Shown here: in pieces, positions 1-8,036 of the stretch
Position numbering within the stretch: the first letter of the stretch is position 1
How the letters are laid out: every line of letters begins with the position of its first letter
Origin: Oscillatoriaceae cyanobacterium Prado104
Lineage (GTDB): Bacteria; Cyanobacteriota; Cyanobacteriia; Cyanobacteriales; Microcoleaceae
Direction of reading: 5' to 3'
DNA length: 64,000 nt
NCBI GenBank assembly: GCA_025454405.1
Contig: JALOON010000051.1
Location: 1 to 64,000, forward strand
Notes under the pieces: model-generated
Databases searched by the model: none
What the model was told of the DNA's origin: nothing
Seen by the model: the letters and a program-made list of their open reading frames with translations, nothing else
Program-made: the position numbers and the translations under genes

Positions 1-320
1 TTTTGAGGTTTGAGTTTTGAATTGAAGAAAAGTTTTGAGTTGTTCGGGAGTTTTGAGTTTTGAGGTTTGAGTTTTGAATTGAAGAAAAGTTTTGAGTTGA
101 GAGTTGATAGTTATTATACCAAATCTGGGTTGATAGCTCTCTTTAATGTTGTTGCTCCGGGACTGAAGTATCAGCTCTCCGCCGCGGGTGGTGTACCAAC
201 GCAATTGACTCTGCCAATTTTAGTAAATTTTTGTAACAAATTGCTGTGTAAGCGCATAAAATCTCGATCGACACCCTGAGAGATATATAGGGAACTCGTT
301 CTCTACTCTGCAAACAAGCA
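1..320. repeat. Low-complexity GAGTTTTGAGTTTT repeats and leader of the first gene
   Basis: Positions 1-107 consist of imperfect direct repeats built on GAGTTTTGAGTTTTGA with interspersed GAATTGAAGAAAAG. The same repeat family recurs at 44047-44200. Positions 115-140 carry a TATACCAAATCTGGGTTGATA element that also has relatives near 22693-22720. The rest, to 320, holds no gene I can support and is the leader of the PEP-CTERM gene. Confidence 0.75.
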
Positions 321-356
321 GTGCCAATCCAACCATCAACTCGCTCGGTGCAAGAT

Positions 357-2000
357 ATGCCAAAATTCAAAAAAATGTCCGAACAAGCTCGATCGATCGA
401 ATTCGTTCGCAGTTGTTTGTCGCTAACAGCTTTCGCCCTGTGGGGATTTAGCACCGTTGGGCCGGTAAATGCCACGAACATTCATACAGGTTTTGCTTCC
501 TATACCATTACCGATCTCGGCCGCAGCAACACTTACAGTATCAACAATCTCGGACAAGTAGCGATTGGTAAAGATGGTGTGGGTTGGATTTGGGAAAACG
601 GTAACTTGACTGAAGTTACCGGCAGCACTTGGGCTAACCAAATCAACATTTCCGGTCAAGTTGTCGGTCGCTATCTTAGCGAAAATTCAACGGATAATGC
701 CTATTTGTGGGAAAACGGTCAAAGGACTGACCTCGGCAACTTTGGCGGCATCAGCAGCGTCGCTAATGACATCAACGATTCCGGGCAAATCGTCGGTAAG
801 TTTGCCATTTCAGAACAACAATGGTTTCCCTTTCTGTGGCAAAACGGCGAGATGAGTAATCTGGGCACTCTCGGTTACGATGCCGGAGCGGCGCGGGCGA
901 TTAACAATCAAGGGCAAATAGTTGGCCATTCGGATTTAGCTTTTGGCATAACTCATGCTTTCCTGTGGGAAAATGGCACGATGAAGGACTTGGGAACTCT
1001 GGACGGACACAACAACAGTATTGCTTACGATATTAACGATCTGGGAGTTGCGATCGGCTATTCTGCAAATAGGAACACCCAGCAAAGTAAACCTGTTATT
1101 TGGTCAAACGGTCAAATTACAGAACTCGGCACTCTCGGGGGCAATGTCAATTTCGCAGTTTCAATTAATAACAAAGGGCAAGCAGTCGGTTATGGCAACA
1201 CCGCTGCCAGCGACATCAGTCACGGTATCATCTGGGAAGACGGTCAAACGGCTAACATCAACAGTCTGATTCCGGCAGATTCTGGGTGGTTTTTACAGCA
1301 AATAAATGGCATTAACGATCGCGGTCAAATTGTCGGTCAAGGGATTAACAAAGCAACCGGACAAAATCATGGGTTTCTCCTCAATCCGATCTGCGGTAGT
1401 TCTCAGCGAAATCCGTTATTGCCGGATAATTTTGAGGATGGTTGGCACAGTTTTAATAATGTGGCAAATCGCCTGTGGTTTGACCCACCAACATCTGCGG
1501 GTTTTACTTTCAAAATAGGCGAAGATGCTGTTTCTAGCGACGGCGGCGGGAGAGGTGACGGGTGTATTGTTGAATCAAGCCCGATCGCAGTTAATCCCGA
1601 TCCAACCCAGCCATCATTGTTCACAAAAATTCTCGGTTTGCCTAGCGGGATTGATGCTGACGAACTGTTTTCTGTAGTTGTCGGCGGTCAAGAAATTGGC
1701 AACTTTCGCCCGAATGAAGTAGTAGATTTTGTTGCCTTGCTCGGTTACGGTGTCTCCGAGTTTAGCGTTACAGGTATCGATGCGTTAATTGACCCGACTA
1801 ATCCCCGAGCTTTTCCGATTAAATTAGAATCGAATCGAGATAAATTCTCTTTTAAGATGCGGGCAATCGATTCTGCTGAAGCTGTTCCCGAACCTTCAGA
1901 AGTTGCTGGCATCGTAACTGCTGCGGCTGTGTTTGTCTGGTTGTTTTTTAAACGCAAAAGCCAACGCCAATTAGAGCTGGGAGAAACTCGCGATCGATAG
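357..2000 (+). CDS. HAF-repeat PEP-CTERM sorted exported protein
   Basis: Predicted secreted or surface protein of unknown role. An N-terminal signal peptide ends near PVNA. It is followed by about seven degenerate repeats of the extracellular HAF family, with cores such as DLGTLDG, NDSGQIVG and NNKGQAVG, spaced roughly 40-50 residues apart over residues 40-350. A separate module of about 150 residues begins at RLWFDPP and includes EFSVTG and DPTNPRAFP. The C-terminus is a classic PEP-CTERM signal: VPEPSE, a hydrophobic helix, then KRKSQR. PEP-CTERM tails are known as exosortase sorting signals. No exosortase gene lies in the window. The frame is open from a GTG at 321, but ATG 357 or ATG 375 gives a more normal signal peptide. 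The WFDPP module recurs in the PEP-CTERM protein at 45535-46596. Confidence 0.85.
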   Translation: MPKFKKMSEQARSIEFVRSCLSLTAFALWGFSTVGPVNATNIHTGFASYTITDLGRSNTYSINNLGQVAIGKDGVGWIWENGNLTEVTGSTWANQINISGQVVGRYLSENSTDNAYLWENGQRTDLGNFGGISSVANDINDSGQIVGKFAISEQQWFPFLWQNGEMSNLGTLGYDAGAARAINNQGQIVGHSDLAFGITHAFLWENGTMKDLGTLDGHNNSIAYDINDLGVAIGYSANRNTQQSKPVIWSNGQITELGTLGGNVNFAVSINNKGQAVGYGNTAASDISHGIIWEDGQTANINSLIPADSGWFLQQINGINDRGQIVGQGINKATGQNHGFLLNPICGSSQRNPLLPDNFEDGWHSFNNVANRLWFDPPTSAGFTFKIGEDAVSSDGGGRGDGCIVESSPIAVNPDPTQPSLFTKILGLPSGIDADELFSVVVGGQEIGNFRPNEVVDFVALLGYGVSEFSVTGIDALIDPTNPRAFPIKLESNRDKFSFKMRAIDSAEAVPEPSEVAGIVTAAAVFVWLFFKRKSQRQLELGETRDR

Positions 2001-2024
2001 TTGCTGCAAGCTGCGATCGGATAC

Positions 2025-2053
2025 CATAGTGCTAGCGGTATGCTGGCACTATG
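2025..2053. other. 12-bp hairpin between the PEP-CTERM gene and thiL
   Basis: CATAGTGCTAGC at 2025-2036 pairs with GCTGGCACTATG at 2042-2053 with one G-U pair and a five-base loop, GGTAT. No T-run follows, so it is not a standard intrinsic terminator. It lies about 50 bases before the thiL start, so it could attenuate thiL, protect the 3' end of the upstream mRNA, or simply be a palindromic repeat copy. Confidence 0.6.
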
Positions 2054-2100
2054 ATGTTAGCGCTCGCGAGCTTGATGCGATCGCTGGTATGGGAAAAATC

Positions 2101-3099
2101 ATGAAAATTGAAGACATTGGAGAACAGGGACTTTTAACAATATTGCAGCGATTTTGCCCGCAGGAAATAGTCGGCGATGACGCAGCAGTTATAGCTACTC
2201 AAGCCGATCGATCTTTAGTGATTACTACTGATATGTTGGTAGATGGAGTTCATTTTAGCGATCGCACTACAGGACCTTATTATGCGGGATGGCGGGCGGC
2301 AGCGGCGAATTTGTCGGATCTGGCTGCAATGGGAGCAACGCCTTTGGCTGTGACTGTTGCCCTCGGAGTTAGCGGCAATACGGCTGTTGAGTGGGTGGAA
2401 GAATTTTATCGGGGGATGACGGCTTGTTTGCAACAATATCATGCGCCGATCGTGGGCGGGGATATTGTACGATCGCCCGCTGTAACGGCTGCAATTACTG
2501 CTTTCGGAGAAGTTGCTGAAAATCGTACCATCCGCAGGTCAAACGCGCGATCGAATTGGGCGATTGTTGCTACTGGAGTTCACGGAGCTTCTCGCGCGGG
2601 ATTAGAATTGCTGTTACATCCAGAATTCGGGCAAAATCTTGCAGGAGTCGATCGAACTTCTTTAATTATTTCTCACCAGCATCCGACTCCGAGACTGGAT
2701 GTATTGCCCGTGTTGTGGGAAATTTTGGATGCTGAAAATAGAGAAATTTCGATCGCGGGAATGGACAGCAGCGACGGCTTAGCAGATGCGATCGTCCAAA
2801 TTTGTCGGGCGAGTAAAGTTGGTGCTAGAATCGAGCGACTGCGCATTCCCGTACCCCGCGCGATCGAGCAAATAGTATCGACTCAAACAGCACTTAATTG
2901 GGCTTTGTACGGAGGGGAAGATTTTGAGTTAGTTTTGTGCTTGCCATCAGACTTAGCTGAAAAGTTAATTCATATATTAGGAAATGGCAGCGCGATCGTC
3001 GGTAAAATGACCGATTGTTCAGACATTTTGCTGGTAGATAGCACGGGTACTTATGCGGATGAAGAACTTAAAATCTCGAAAGGATTTCAACATTTTTAA
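2101..3099 (+). CDS. thiL: Thiamine-monophosphate kinase
   Basis: Phosphorylates thiamine monophosphate with ATP to thiamine pyrophosphate, the last step of de novo cofactor synthesis, in the cytoplasm. The AIR-synthase/ThiL fold is plain. The N-terminus has KIEDIGEQGLL. A metal- and ATP-binding GDDAAV is at about residues 21-26, with ITTDMLVDGVHF and ANLSDLAAMGA following. A second acidic cluster reads GMDSSDGLAD, and YGGEDFELV lies near the C-terminus. The length of 332 residues is normal for the family. The frame is open upstream to a GTG at 2029, but that extension runs through the 2025-2053 hairpin and is not family-like. ATG 2101 (MKIEDIG) is preferred, with ATG 2089 possible. Confidence 0.95.
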   Translation: MKIEDIGEQGLLTILQRFCPQEIVGDDAAVIATQADRSLVITTDMLVDGVHFSDRTTGPYYAGWRAAAANLSDLAAMGATPLAVTVALGVSGNTAVEWVEEFYRGMTACLQQYHAPIVGGDIVRSPAVTAAITAFGEVAENRTIRRSNARSNWAIVATGVHGASRAGLELLLHPEFGQNLAGVDRTSLIISHQHPTPRLDVLPVLWEILDAENREISIAGMDSSDGLADAIVQICRASKVGARIERLRIPVPRAIEQIVSTQTALNWALYGGEDFELVLCLPSDLAEKLIHILGNGSAIVGKMTDCSDILLVDSTGTYADEELKISKGFQHF

Positions 3100-3107
3100 T
3101 TTTCTTT

Positions 3108-3217
3108 GGTTCGTAGTACGGACTTCAGTCCGCTCTTATTTGCCAACGATCGAGTTGGTTCGCAGTACGGACTTCAGTCCGCTCTTGTTTGCGGACTGAA
3201 GTCCACACTACAAACCG
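3108..3217. repeat. Palindrome-containing repeat GGACTTCAGTCC, two direct copies and one inverted
   Basis: Direct copies of GGTTCGTAGTACGGACTT followed by CAGTCCGCTCTT lie at 3108-3137 and 3157-3186. An inverted copy lies at 3190-3215. Each copy contains the palindrome GGACTTCAGTCC. Related elements with GTAGTGAGGACTTTAGTCC occur at 28495-28543 and 29244-29330, so this is a dispersed family. The inverted copy supplies the stop codon of the truncated gene at 3208-3855. Confidence 0.85.
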
Positions 3218-3855
3218 TTATTGTTGACCCTTTTTTTGGAGACAAGAGCTAAGTTATTTTGAGTTTTTAGAAACTTTTCGCTTCCCGGTTCCCGATTATT
3301 TAAAACTATTTGATAGCCCGCGATCGCAATTTCAATATTATTGGCTCGATTGTCACCGGGAAGCTCGCTAATACGATCGCTCAATTTTTCAATGAGGGCA
3401 ACAAGCGAGCTAATTGTTTCTTGATTTTCGCCGTCAAGTAACCTTTGGGCTACTTGCTGTAAAGTCTCGGCAAAACGGGCATTCAGGAGATGTTGCCGCT
3501 CCGCTAGCATCGGGTAAATCACTGCTGCATCGCTATTGCTATCTTGTTCTGCTTGCAATAATTCTAGGAAAAATTTGGCATACTCTTGGAAATTTTCAGC
3601 ATCAGAGTTGCCGCCATCGGAACCAACATTCGTATCGATGAATTCCGCTAACCGGCTGGCAAGATTTCGCAAGAATTGAGCGCCATTTACTCCTCCTTGC
3701 TGTGTCATTGTTTCGGCGACTAACTCACAAGTATCTAAAAATTCGCGATCTAACAGTTCTGAGTTGTCTTCCAATATTTGCGTTTCTTGTCCGTTGGGGC
3801 AATTCAGCAGGTTGTAAATTAGTTGCAGGTAGGCTGTGGTTCGGTTTTCGTTCAT
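3208..3855 (-). pseudogene. Truncated N-terminal piece of a CHAT/TPR-type protein
   Basis: A helical protein of about 215 residues starting MNENRTTAYLQLIYNLL, with ILEDNSELLDREF and NNIEIAIAGYQIVLNNREP further on. From memory, this matches the N-terminal region that precedes TPR repeats and a C-terminal CHAT protease domain in large cyanobacterial proteins. The homology would run on through TQNNLA into TPRs. Here the frame leaves family-like sequence after about NNLAL, enters the GGACTTCAGTCC repeat array and stops in it at 3208-3210. I therefore read it as a 3'-truncated relic, although a short product could still be made. An alternative ATG lies at 3876. No CHAT domain is present nearby. 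Confidence 0.6.
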
Positions 3856-3876
3856 TGTGGGGAGTTGTGAATCCAA

Positions 3877-4079
3877 CGGTTATTTATTTTATCACGAGCG
3901 GGGGTGAGTTTTTTGGTTGATTTTTGATTTTTGATGTTTTTGACCGCTGATGTTTGCAGATATACGCAGATGAACGCAGATGAATTCAGCCGATACAATT
4001 TGTGTTATTATTTGGAGATGCCTGATGGTAAATCTGCCAAACAACGCTGTTTTTTATTGTGAAAACACAACTTGATTGC
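3877..4079. other. Divergent intergenic region with GCAGAT repeats
   Basis: AT-rich spacer between the CHAT relic and the toxin gene. Around 3950-3985 are short repeats of the type GCAGATGAACGCAGATGAA, a common cyanobacterial intergenic motif; ATCCGCGTTCATCTGC at 11652-11667 is similar. I see no convincing promoter. Confidence 0.4.
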
Positions 4080-4601
4080 ATGAAACAATTTTTAGCTATT
4101 GCAAGTGTTATTACCTCGATAATCGTCTTTTTTTACTCGGCAATACCTGCAGTTTCTGCCACTGTTTTTGTACGAGAAATTCCCACGGACGCGGGACAAA
4201 CTACTGTGGTTTTAGTGCCGAAAATACCGGGTGGCGGATTGGAGGTTCACGAACAAGCAGGAGGGCATACTTTAGAACGACATGTCGGTAAAACCGAGAC
4301 CGAACTAGCACAGAGACTGGCCACCGAACGGCAAATTGCTGCTGCATCTTCTTTTACAAACCGTTCCGTTGCTGAAGCTGCGATCGGGGAGGCTATTAGC
4401 AGAAATGAACGTGATATTTCCTCGTGGTTGAGGAGTCGAGAAAATCGTTACGCGATCGATTACGATGCTAAAAAAACAGTGGGTATTACGCTGCGCCGCC
4501 GCGCATCGAAAGCATCTCCAACCTCTCGTTTGAGACTCGTCCTCCAGCGCAGTTCTAAATTACCTCCAGGATACTTTATTCTTACGGCTTACCCGACATG
4601 A
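4080..4601 (+). CDS. Secreted stand-alone RNase A-like toxin (CdiA-CT RNase A family)
   Basis: Small exported protein of about 173 residues. The signal peptide MKQFLAIASVITSIIVFFYS ends at AVSA, with cleavage expected before TVFVRE. The mature part reads as the bacterial CdiA-CT RNase A domain: EQAGGHTLERHVGKTETEL, then RLATE, FTNRSVAEAAI, a tryptophan helix ISSWL, and a C-terminal YFILTAYP. Counting from the GTG at 4059, the candidate catalytic set is H75, R86, T176 and Y178. The order and spacing (11, 90, 2) equal what I recall for the Yersinia kristensenii toxin (H175, R186, T276, Y278). It is normally the tail of a huge CdiA; here it stands alone behind a Sec signal. The stop overlaps the next start as ATGA, so the two genes are translationally coupled. 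RNase activity is inferred. Confidence 0.8.
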   Translation: MKQFLAIASVITSIIVFFYSAIPAVSATVFVREIPTDAGQTTVVLVPKIPGGGLEVHEQAGGHTLERHVGKTETELAQRLATERQIAAASSFTNRSVAEAAIGEAISRNERDISSWLRSRENRYAIDYDAKKTVGITLRRRASKASPTSRLRLVLQRSSKLPPGYFILTAYPT

Positions 4602-4906
4602 TAAATCAATTTCCTCATTTAACTCAGTTTTTCAGTTCGTACTTTCATCAAGACTGGTTGTTGGAAGCTGACAGCGCTAACGATGCGGTAAAAAACTATT
4701 GCAACACCGCACCGCCTGCAAGTGTTGCAGCTGTATCGGTAGAACTCAGACAACTGCTAGAAATGCCGATCGCCCAACCAGATTTAGAAACATTTCTGTT
4801 GGAGGAATTGGGGTGTTACTACGACCCCAGCAGCGACGATCTAACAATTAGAGAGTGGTTGGAATCGGTACAAAAATCTTTTTCAAATCAACAGCCGTCG
4901 CGTTAG
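4598..4906 (+). CDS. CdiI-type immunity protein for the RNase A-like toxin
   Basis: Cytoplasmic protein of 102 residues with no signal peptide. The start FPHLTQFFSSYFHQDWLLEA is the signature of the CdiI_2 immunity family, in which a YFHQDW motif near the N-terminus is followed by an acidic helical body. IREWLESV is near the end. It starts inside the stop codon of the toxin gene (ATGA at 4598-4601), the usual layout for toxin and immunity pairs. The role inferred is to bind and block the RNase A-like toxin in the producing cell or its kin. Specificity for this toxin follows from position and family, not from direct evidence. Confidence 0.8.
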   Translation: MINQFPHLTQFFSSYFHQDWLLEADSANDAVKNYCNTAPPASVAAVSVELRQLLEMPIAQPDLETFLLEELGCYYDPSSDDLTIREWLESVQKSFSNQQPSR

Positions 4907-5155
4907 GATTCTTTACGTTTGTACGCAAAAATTATTAATAGGGGCTGAAATTGACTGCGAGCCAAAAATAATTGCGATAAATTCTTAATTAGCGGACGGT
5001 TTTTGTGCGTTTGAGAGCTTGACTCAAAAAGGTAGTTGTGATATCTTAAAAAAATTATATAGAATTGAGGCATGGTTTAACTTAAAATTGTTAAGTTATA
5101 GCTGTTAACTTTAAGATAGTAGATTTGTCTAGTTGTGAGTAAATGTGAATAAGTC

Positions 5156-5698
5156 TTATGTAACGGTATAGAAAGTTAGTGATGTATTGCCGTAAGTTTT
5201 CTGGCGGCAGATTTCCAGTCCGTCGATAGGTTCGATCGCCCGATCGCGCTGGTGTTCGACGGCAATTTCGCCACCGTTTGCTGCTAGCATTGCTTCGCGG
5301 GCGATCGCGTTCAATACGGGTTCGTACAAGTCGCTAGCGTAGGGAGGATCGAAGTAAATGCGATCGAATTGCTGTCCCGATAGTAAGGCTAATTTGGCGA
5401 TCGCGCTGCCTCGAAGTATTTGAAATTCTTGGGAATCATCGGCTACTTGCTGCCAATTTTCGCGGATAATTGCACAAGCTTTTGCTGATTGTTCGATGCC
5501 AGTTACAGTTAAAGCCCCGCGACACAAAGCTTCTGCACCCATCGAACCGCTGCCGGTACAAATGTCCAGCCACCTGCAACCCGCGATCGTCCCCTGCCAA
5601 ATATTAAATAAAGCTTCTCTGACTCGCGAAGGTGTGGGGCGAGTTACCAGTCCCGGCAGAGTTTTAAGTTGGCGGTTGCCGTAGATTCTCAAGCTCAT
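5156..5698 (-). CDS. rsmD: 16S rRNA (guanine(966)-N(2))-methyltransferase RsmD
   Basis: Methylates N2 of G966 in 16S rRNA using S-adenosylmethionine. The N-terminus RIYGNRQLKTLPG and RPTPSRVREALFNI are typical of the family. The SAM-binding loop DICTGSGSMGAEAL is at residues 45-58, and the catalytic N6/N2-methyltransferase motif DPPY is at 117-120. The length of 180 residues is normal. It stands alone, convergent with the toxin-immunity pair, and is followed upstream by a 376-base region without genes. Confidence 0.93.
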   Translation of the reverse strand: MSLRIYGNRQLKTLPGLVTRPTPSRVREALFNIWQGTIAGCRWLDICTGSGSMGAEALCRGALTVTGIEQSAKACAIIRENWQQVADDSQEFQILRGSAIAKLALLSGQQFDRIYFDPPYASDLYEPVLNAIAREAMLAANGGEIAVEHQRDRAIEPIDGLEICRQKTYGNTSLTFYTVT

Positions 5699-6074
5699 TT
5701 ACCACACCAATTTCGCAGTAGTTTTTAGTTGATTTAAGGTGCCAACTAAATTATAGCTTTTCTCTCATTATAGCCGATTATTCCGAATTATCAAAAGTTG
5801 TTTTGGCCAATTTCTAGTAATAATTAACTAACTTTTAAAAAGAAATTAGGCTGAAAGTGTTCGATCGTGGTAGGTGGGGGAGGGTGAAGCATTTGGACAG
5901 AAAATCTCTGGGTTGTCAGCATAAATTATCGCCCAAATGCTTCACCCCCACATTTATTGCCAAGCATAAAGAAGCAGACTAATTTCTCCCCCTCCCCCAT
6001 CAGACAATGCCCCTATCTTCAAAAATAAAGGGGATGACTTTCCCCGAATTTAATATAACTTCTGTGTTATTCAC
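5699..6074. repeat. Gene-free stretch with a 15-bp inverted repeat (GAAGCATTTGG family)
   Basis: GGGTGAAGCATTTGG at 5882-5896 is the exact complement of CCAAATGCTTCACCC at 5933-5947. The arms continue into G-rich and C-rich tracts. A relative with arms GAAGCATTCGG and CCGAATGCTTC is at 22603-22659, which shows a dispersed palindromic element of about 60-70 bases. The rest of the stretch is AT-rich with no gene. Confidence 0.75.
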
Positions 6075-6317
6075 AAAAAAAATCGCGCGCTGCCAATTGG
6101 TTGCCCCTTCGTAAACCCCTCCGGACTGGACTGCTCAACTCCAGCGGGGCCAGGTACTGTCGGTCGTTGGCTTCGCGGAAGCCACACCGCAACACCGACA
6201 GTACCTGAAGCCCCGCACAGTCAAGAGCAGGCCAGTGATGCTTGTCTGGACTAAGCGCAAGGACGGCGATCCACCGCCCGAATAGCAAGGCTGTTTGCCA
6301 ACGGAAACGCGCGATTT
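6075..6317 (-). ncRNA. Orphan structured RNA element, candidate HEARO / IscB omega-RNA
   Basis: A GC-rich island in AT-rich DNA, bounded by the inverted repeat AAATCGCGCG (6080-6089) and CGCGCGATTT (6308-6317). Inside is a long interrupted hairpin: CTGCTC (6131-6136) with GAGCAG (6225-6230), GGGGC (6146-6150) with GCCCC (6210-6214), AGGTACTGTCGG (6152-6163) with CCGACAGTACCT (6195-6206), capped by GGCTTC/GAAGCC (6169-6183). Read on the minus strand it ends in a T-run followed directly by GTGA. HEARO elements are about this complex, are associated with IscB nucleases, occur in cyanobacteria, and are reported next to ATGA/GTGA. No iscB or tnpA gene is nearby, so this would be a stand-alone copy. 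The family assignment is tentative; the structured nature is clear. The 73-codon frame across it has no protein-like features. Confidence 0.6.
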
Positions 6318-6338
6318 ATTAAGTTATAAAATGCTCTG

Positions 6339-7979
6339 CTAATATTGCATTGAATGTTGCATTCGCAGGGCTAAAATGTGCTCGCACGGTCCTTTGTACA
6401 GTTTGTTTTGTTGGTGCCAATTACAAGTACATTCTGCTTCTATTATGCGCTCGTCTGCATCAATTGTCAAGTGCGGATTGAAAGTTTTTTCTCGGTCTTG
6501 GACGCTGCCCCGCAATGCGAGCGCACCGGAGGAATCGCAGGTAAAATCCGTCACTTGCACGGCATTCTCGCTCAGGAAGCGAGTTGCTTTGGCTTCTCTT
6601 TCGTTGGCAAATCTCAAACTTTCTAATGGCAAAGGTTCTCTACTCAATTCTCGCACGCGATACACCTGTTTGTTCAAATCGTAAATTGCCCTTCCCGCCT
6701 GCGTGTAGGCACTCAATGCACCTAAAACAGCAGTTCGACTCAAGTTCAATCTCGCAGCCAAACTATCGGCTGTTTCCCGCCAATTTTCCTTGAGGGCATC
6801 AAAGATTAATTGCTGCGTCCAAGCATCAACATCGGCACGCGGGGCCATTAAATCGAAGTTACCGGATTGCGACCAATCGTTAGCACTCCATCCCGACAAT
6901 CCTAATGTAAATGACATATCGCCCAAATCGGTAACATAAAAAGAAGGCATTCCCGTTCCTAACAGGTGAACTGTGAATTTTTTGGCAACGGGAATCAGTC
7001 TTTCGAGGATGTGAATGCGACGCCTGCCCCAAACTCGAATTTGCTGTTCTTGGGAACCAGTATAGATCGATCGCGCGCAAACAATCTCGGTTCCCCACGG
7101 GTCAAAAATCACTCGCACCGGTTCCCCCGGCTTCAAAATGTAGCGCATACTCCGCGGTCCTTGTTTCTCTTTGTGGCGGCGCAGGACAAAACAAATATTG
7201 TGGATGTCCATCGGCTGCAAATCGAATCGCACTGCGGGCAAAGACATCGCCGAACTAACTTGCAACAATCCTCTCACCCAACTGTCGGGCAAGTCAATTT
7301 TGACTTCTTTAAAATTCTCTTCGTTTGCTGTTTGAACTTCAAAACCGGACGGATCGACTTGCAGGGAAGTTGTTTTGTAACTGCGAATTTTTTGAAATTC
7401 ATCGTAAAGCGCTGCGGAGTAATCTATATTAGTTGTACCGCACGCAAATTCGCTGATATTTTTAAACACTTCGTAGCTGGCACCGAGGCGGCCGTAACTC
7501 GATTCGTCTTGACTGAAGCACTCGAAGAATATTTCGTCTGGATGCACTGTAATTACCGGATCGAGTACGAACCACGCATCCCTATCTTTTTGATAAAGAT
7601 AGTTGAAATATTCCCGTTTTGCGCCATCGAACGGTGCTTTGCGCTCGTTTAATCGGCGATATAACTCATTTAATTCTGCTTGCAGTGGCTGAATTTTCTC
7701 GGCTAGTTTTTCCTGGCGGGAAGCTACTAGCTGCCAGTCGATTTCCTGTTGTTGGGCTGCCCATTCTTTATAGGCTGTTTTGTCTTTCGGTTTGAAGCGC
7801 ATATCGGAGACAACGACATCATGCAGGGCGCTAATTGCTTCGCGAAATGCGACGTTTTGCCGTAATTCTCCGATAAAATAGGTGGGCGGGCGTTTGGTGT
7901 CTGGGGAAAAGGACATTTGAGTTTGGCCGCCCGTTTCAGTAACTCCGGTATTTCCTTTGTAGGAGTAGTTGAATTCCAT
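6339..7979 (-). CDS. SWIM zinc-finger protein
   Basis: Protein of 546 residues with no signal peptide or membrane segment. The C-terminus carries a SWIM zinc-binding motif: C517 and C519, then C532 and H534 (CxC-x12-CxH). A winged-helix-like stretch (TADSLAARLNLSRTAVLGAL) lies at about 408-427, and a coiled-coil stretch rich in K, E and Q at about 85-115. SWIM proteins of this type are known partners of MoxR AAA ATPases and VWA proteins in ternary systems, but neither partner is in the window. Its substrate is unknown. The structured RNA element begins 22 bases after its stop. Confidence 0.85.
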   Translation of the reverse strand: MEFNYSYKGNTGVTETGGQTQMSFSPDTKRPPTYFIGELRQNVAFREAISALHDVVVSDMRFKPKDKTAYKEWAAQQQEIDWQLVASRQEKLAEKIQPLQAELNELYRRLNERKAPFDGAKREYFNYLYQKDRDAWFVLDPVITVHPDEIFFECFSQDESSYGRLGASYEVFKNISEFACGTTNIDYSAALYDEFQKIRSYKTTSLQVDPSGFEVQTANEENFKEVKIDLPDSWVRGLLQVSSAMSLPAVRFDLQPMDIHNICFVLRRHKEKQGPRSMRYILKPGEPVRVIFDPWGTEIVCARSIYTGSQEQQIRVWGRRRIHILERLIPVAKKFTVHLLGTGMPSFYVTDLGDMSFTLGLSGWSANDWSQSGNFDLMAPRADVDAWTQQLIFDALKENWRETADSLAARLNLSRTAVLGALSAYTQAGRAIYDLNKQVYRVRELSREPLPLESLRFANEREAKATRFLSENAVQVTDFTCDSSGALALRGSVQDREKTFNPHLTIDADERIIEAECTCNWHQQNKLYKGPCEHILALRMQHSMQY

Positions 7980-8036
7980 AATATGGCAGTTAATAGTTGA
8001 GAGTTGACAGTTGAGAGTTGATAGTCGATCGTTGCA

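Noticed and set aside
6067-6288. 73-codon minus-strand reading frame in the structured RNA island
   Set aside because: It overlaps the paired segments throughout, shows no protein family features and is explained by the GC-rich RNA structure.
6966-7652. 228-codon plus-strand frame opposite the SWIM gene
   Set aside because: It is fully antisense to a recognisable conserved gene and has atypical composition.
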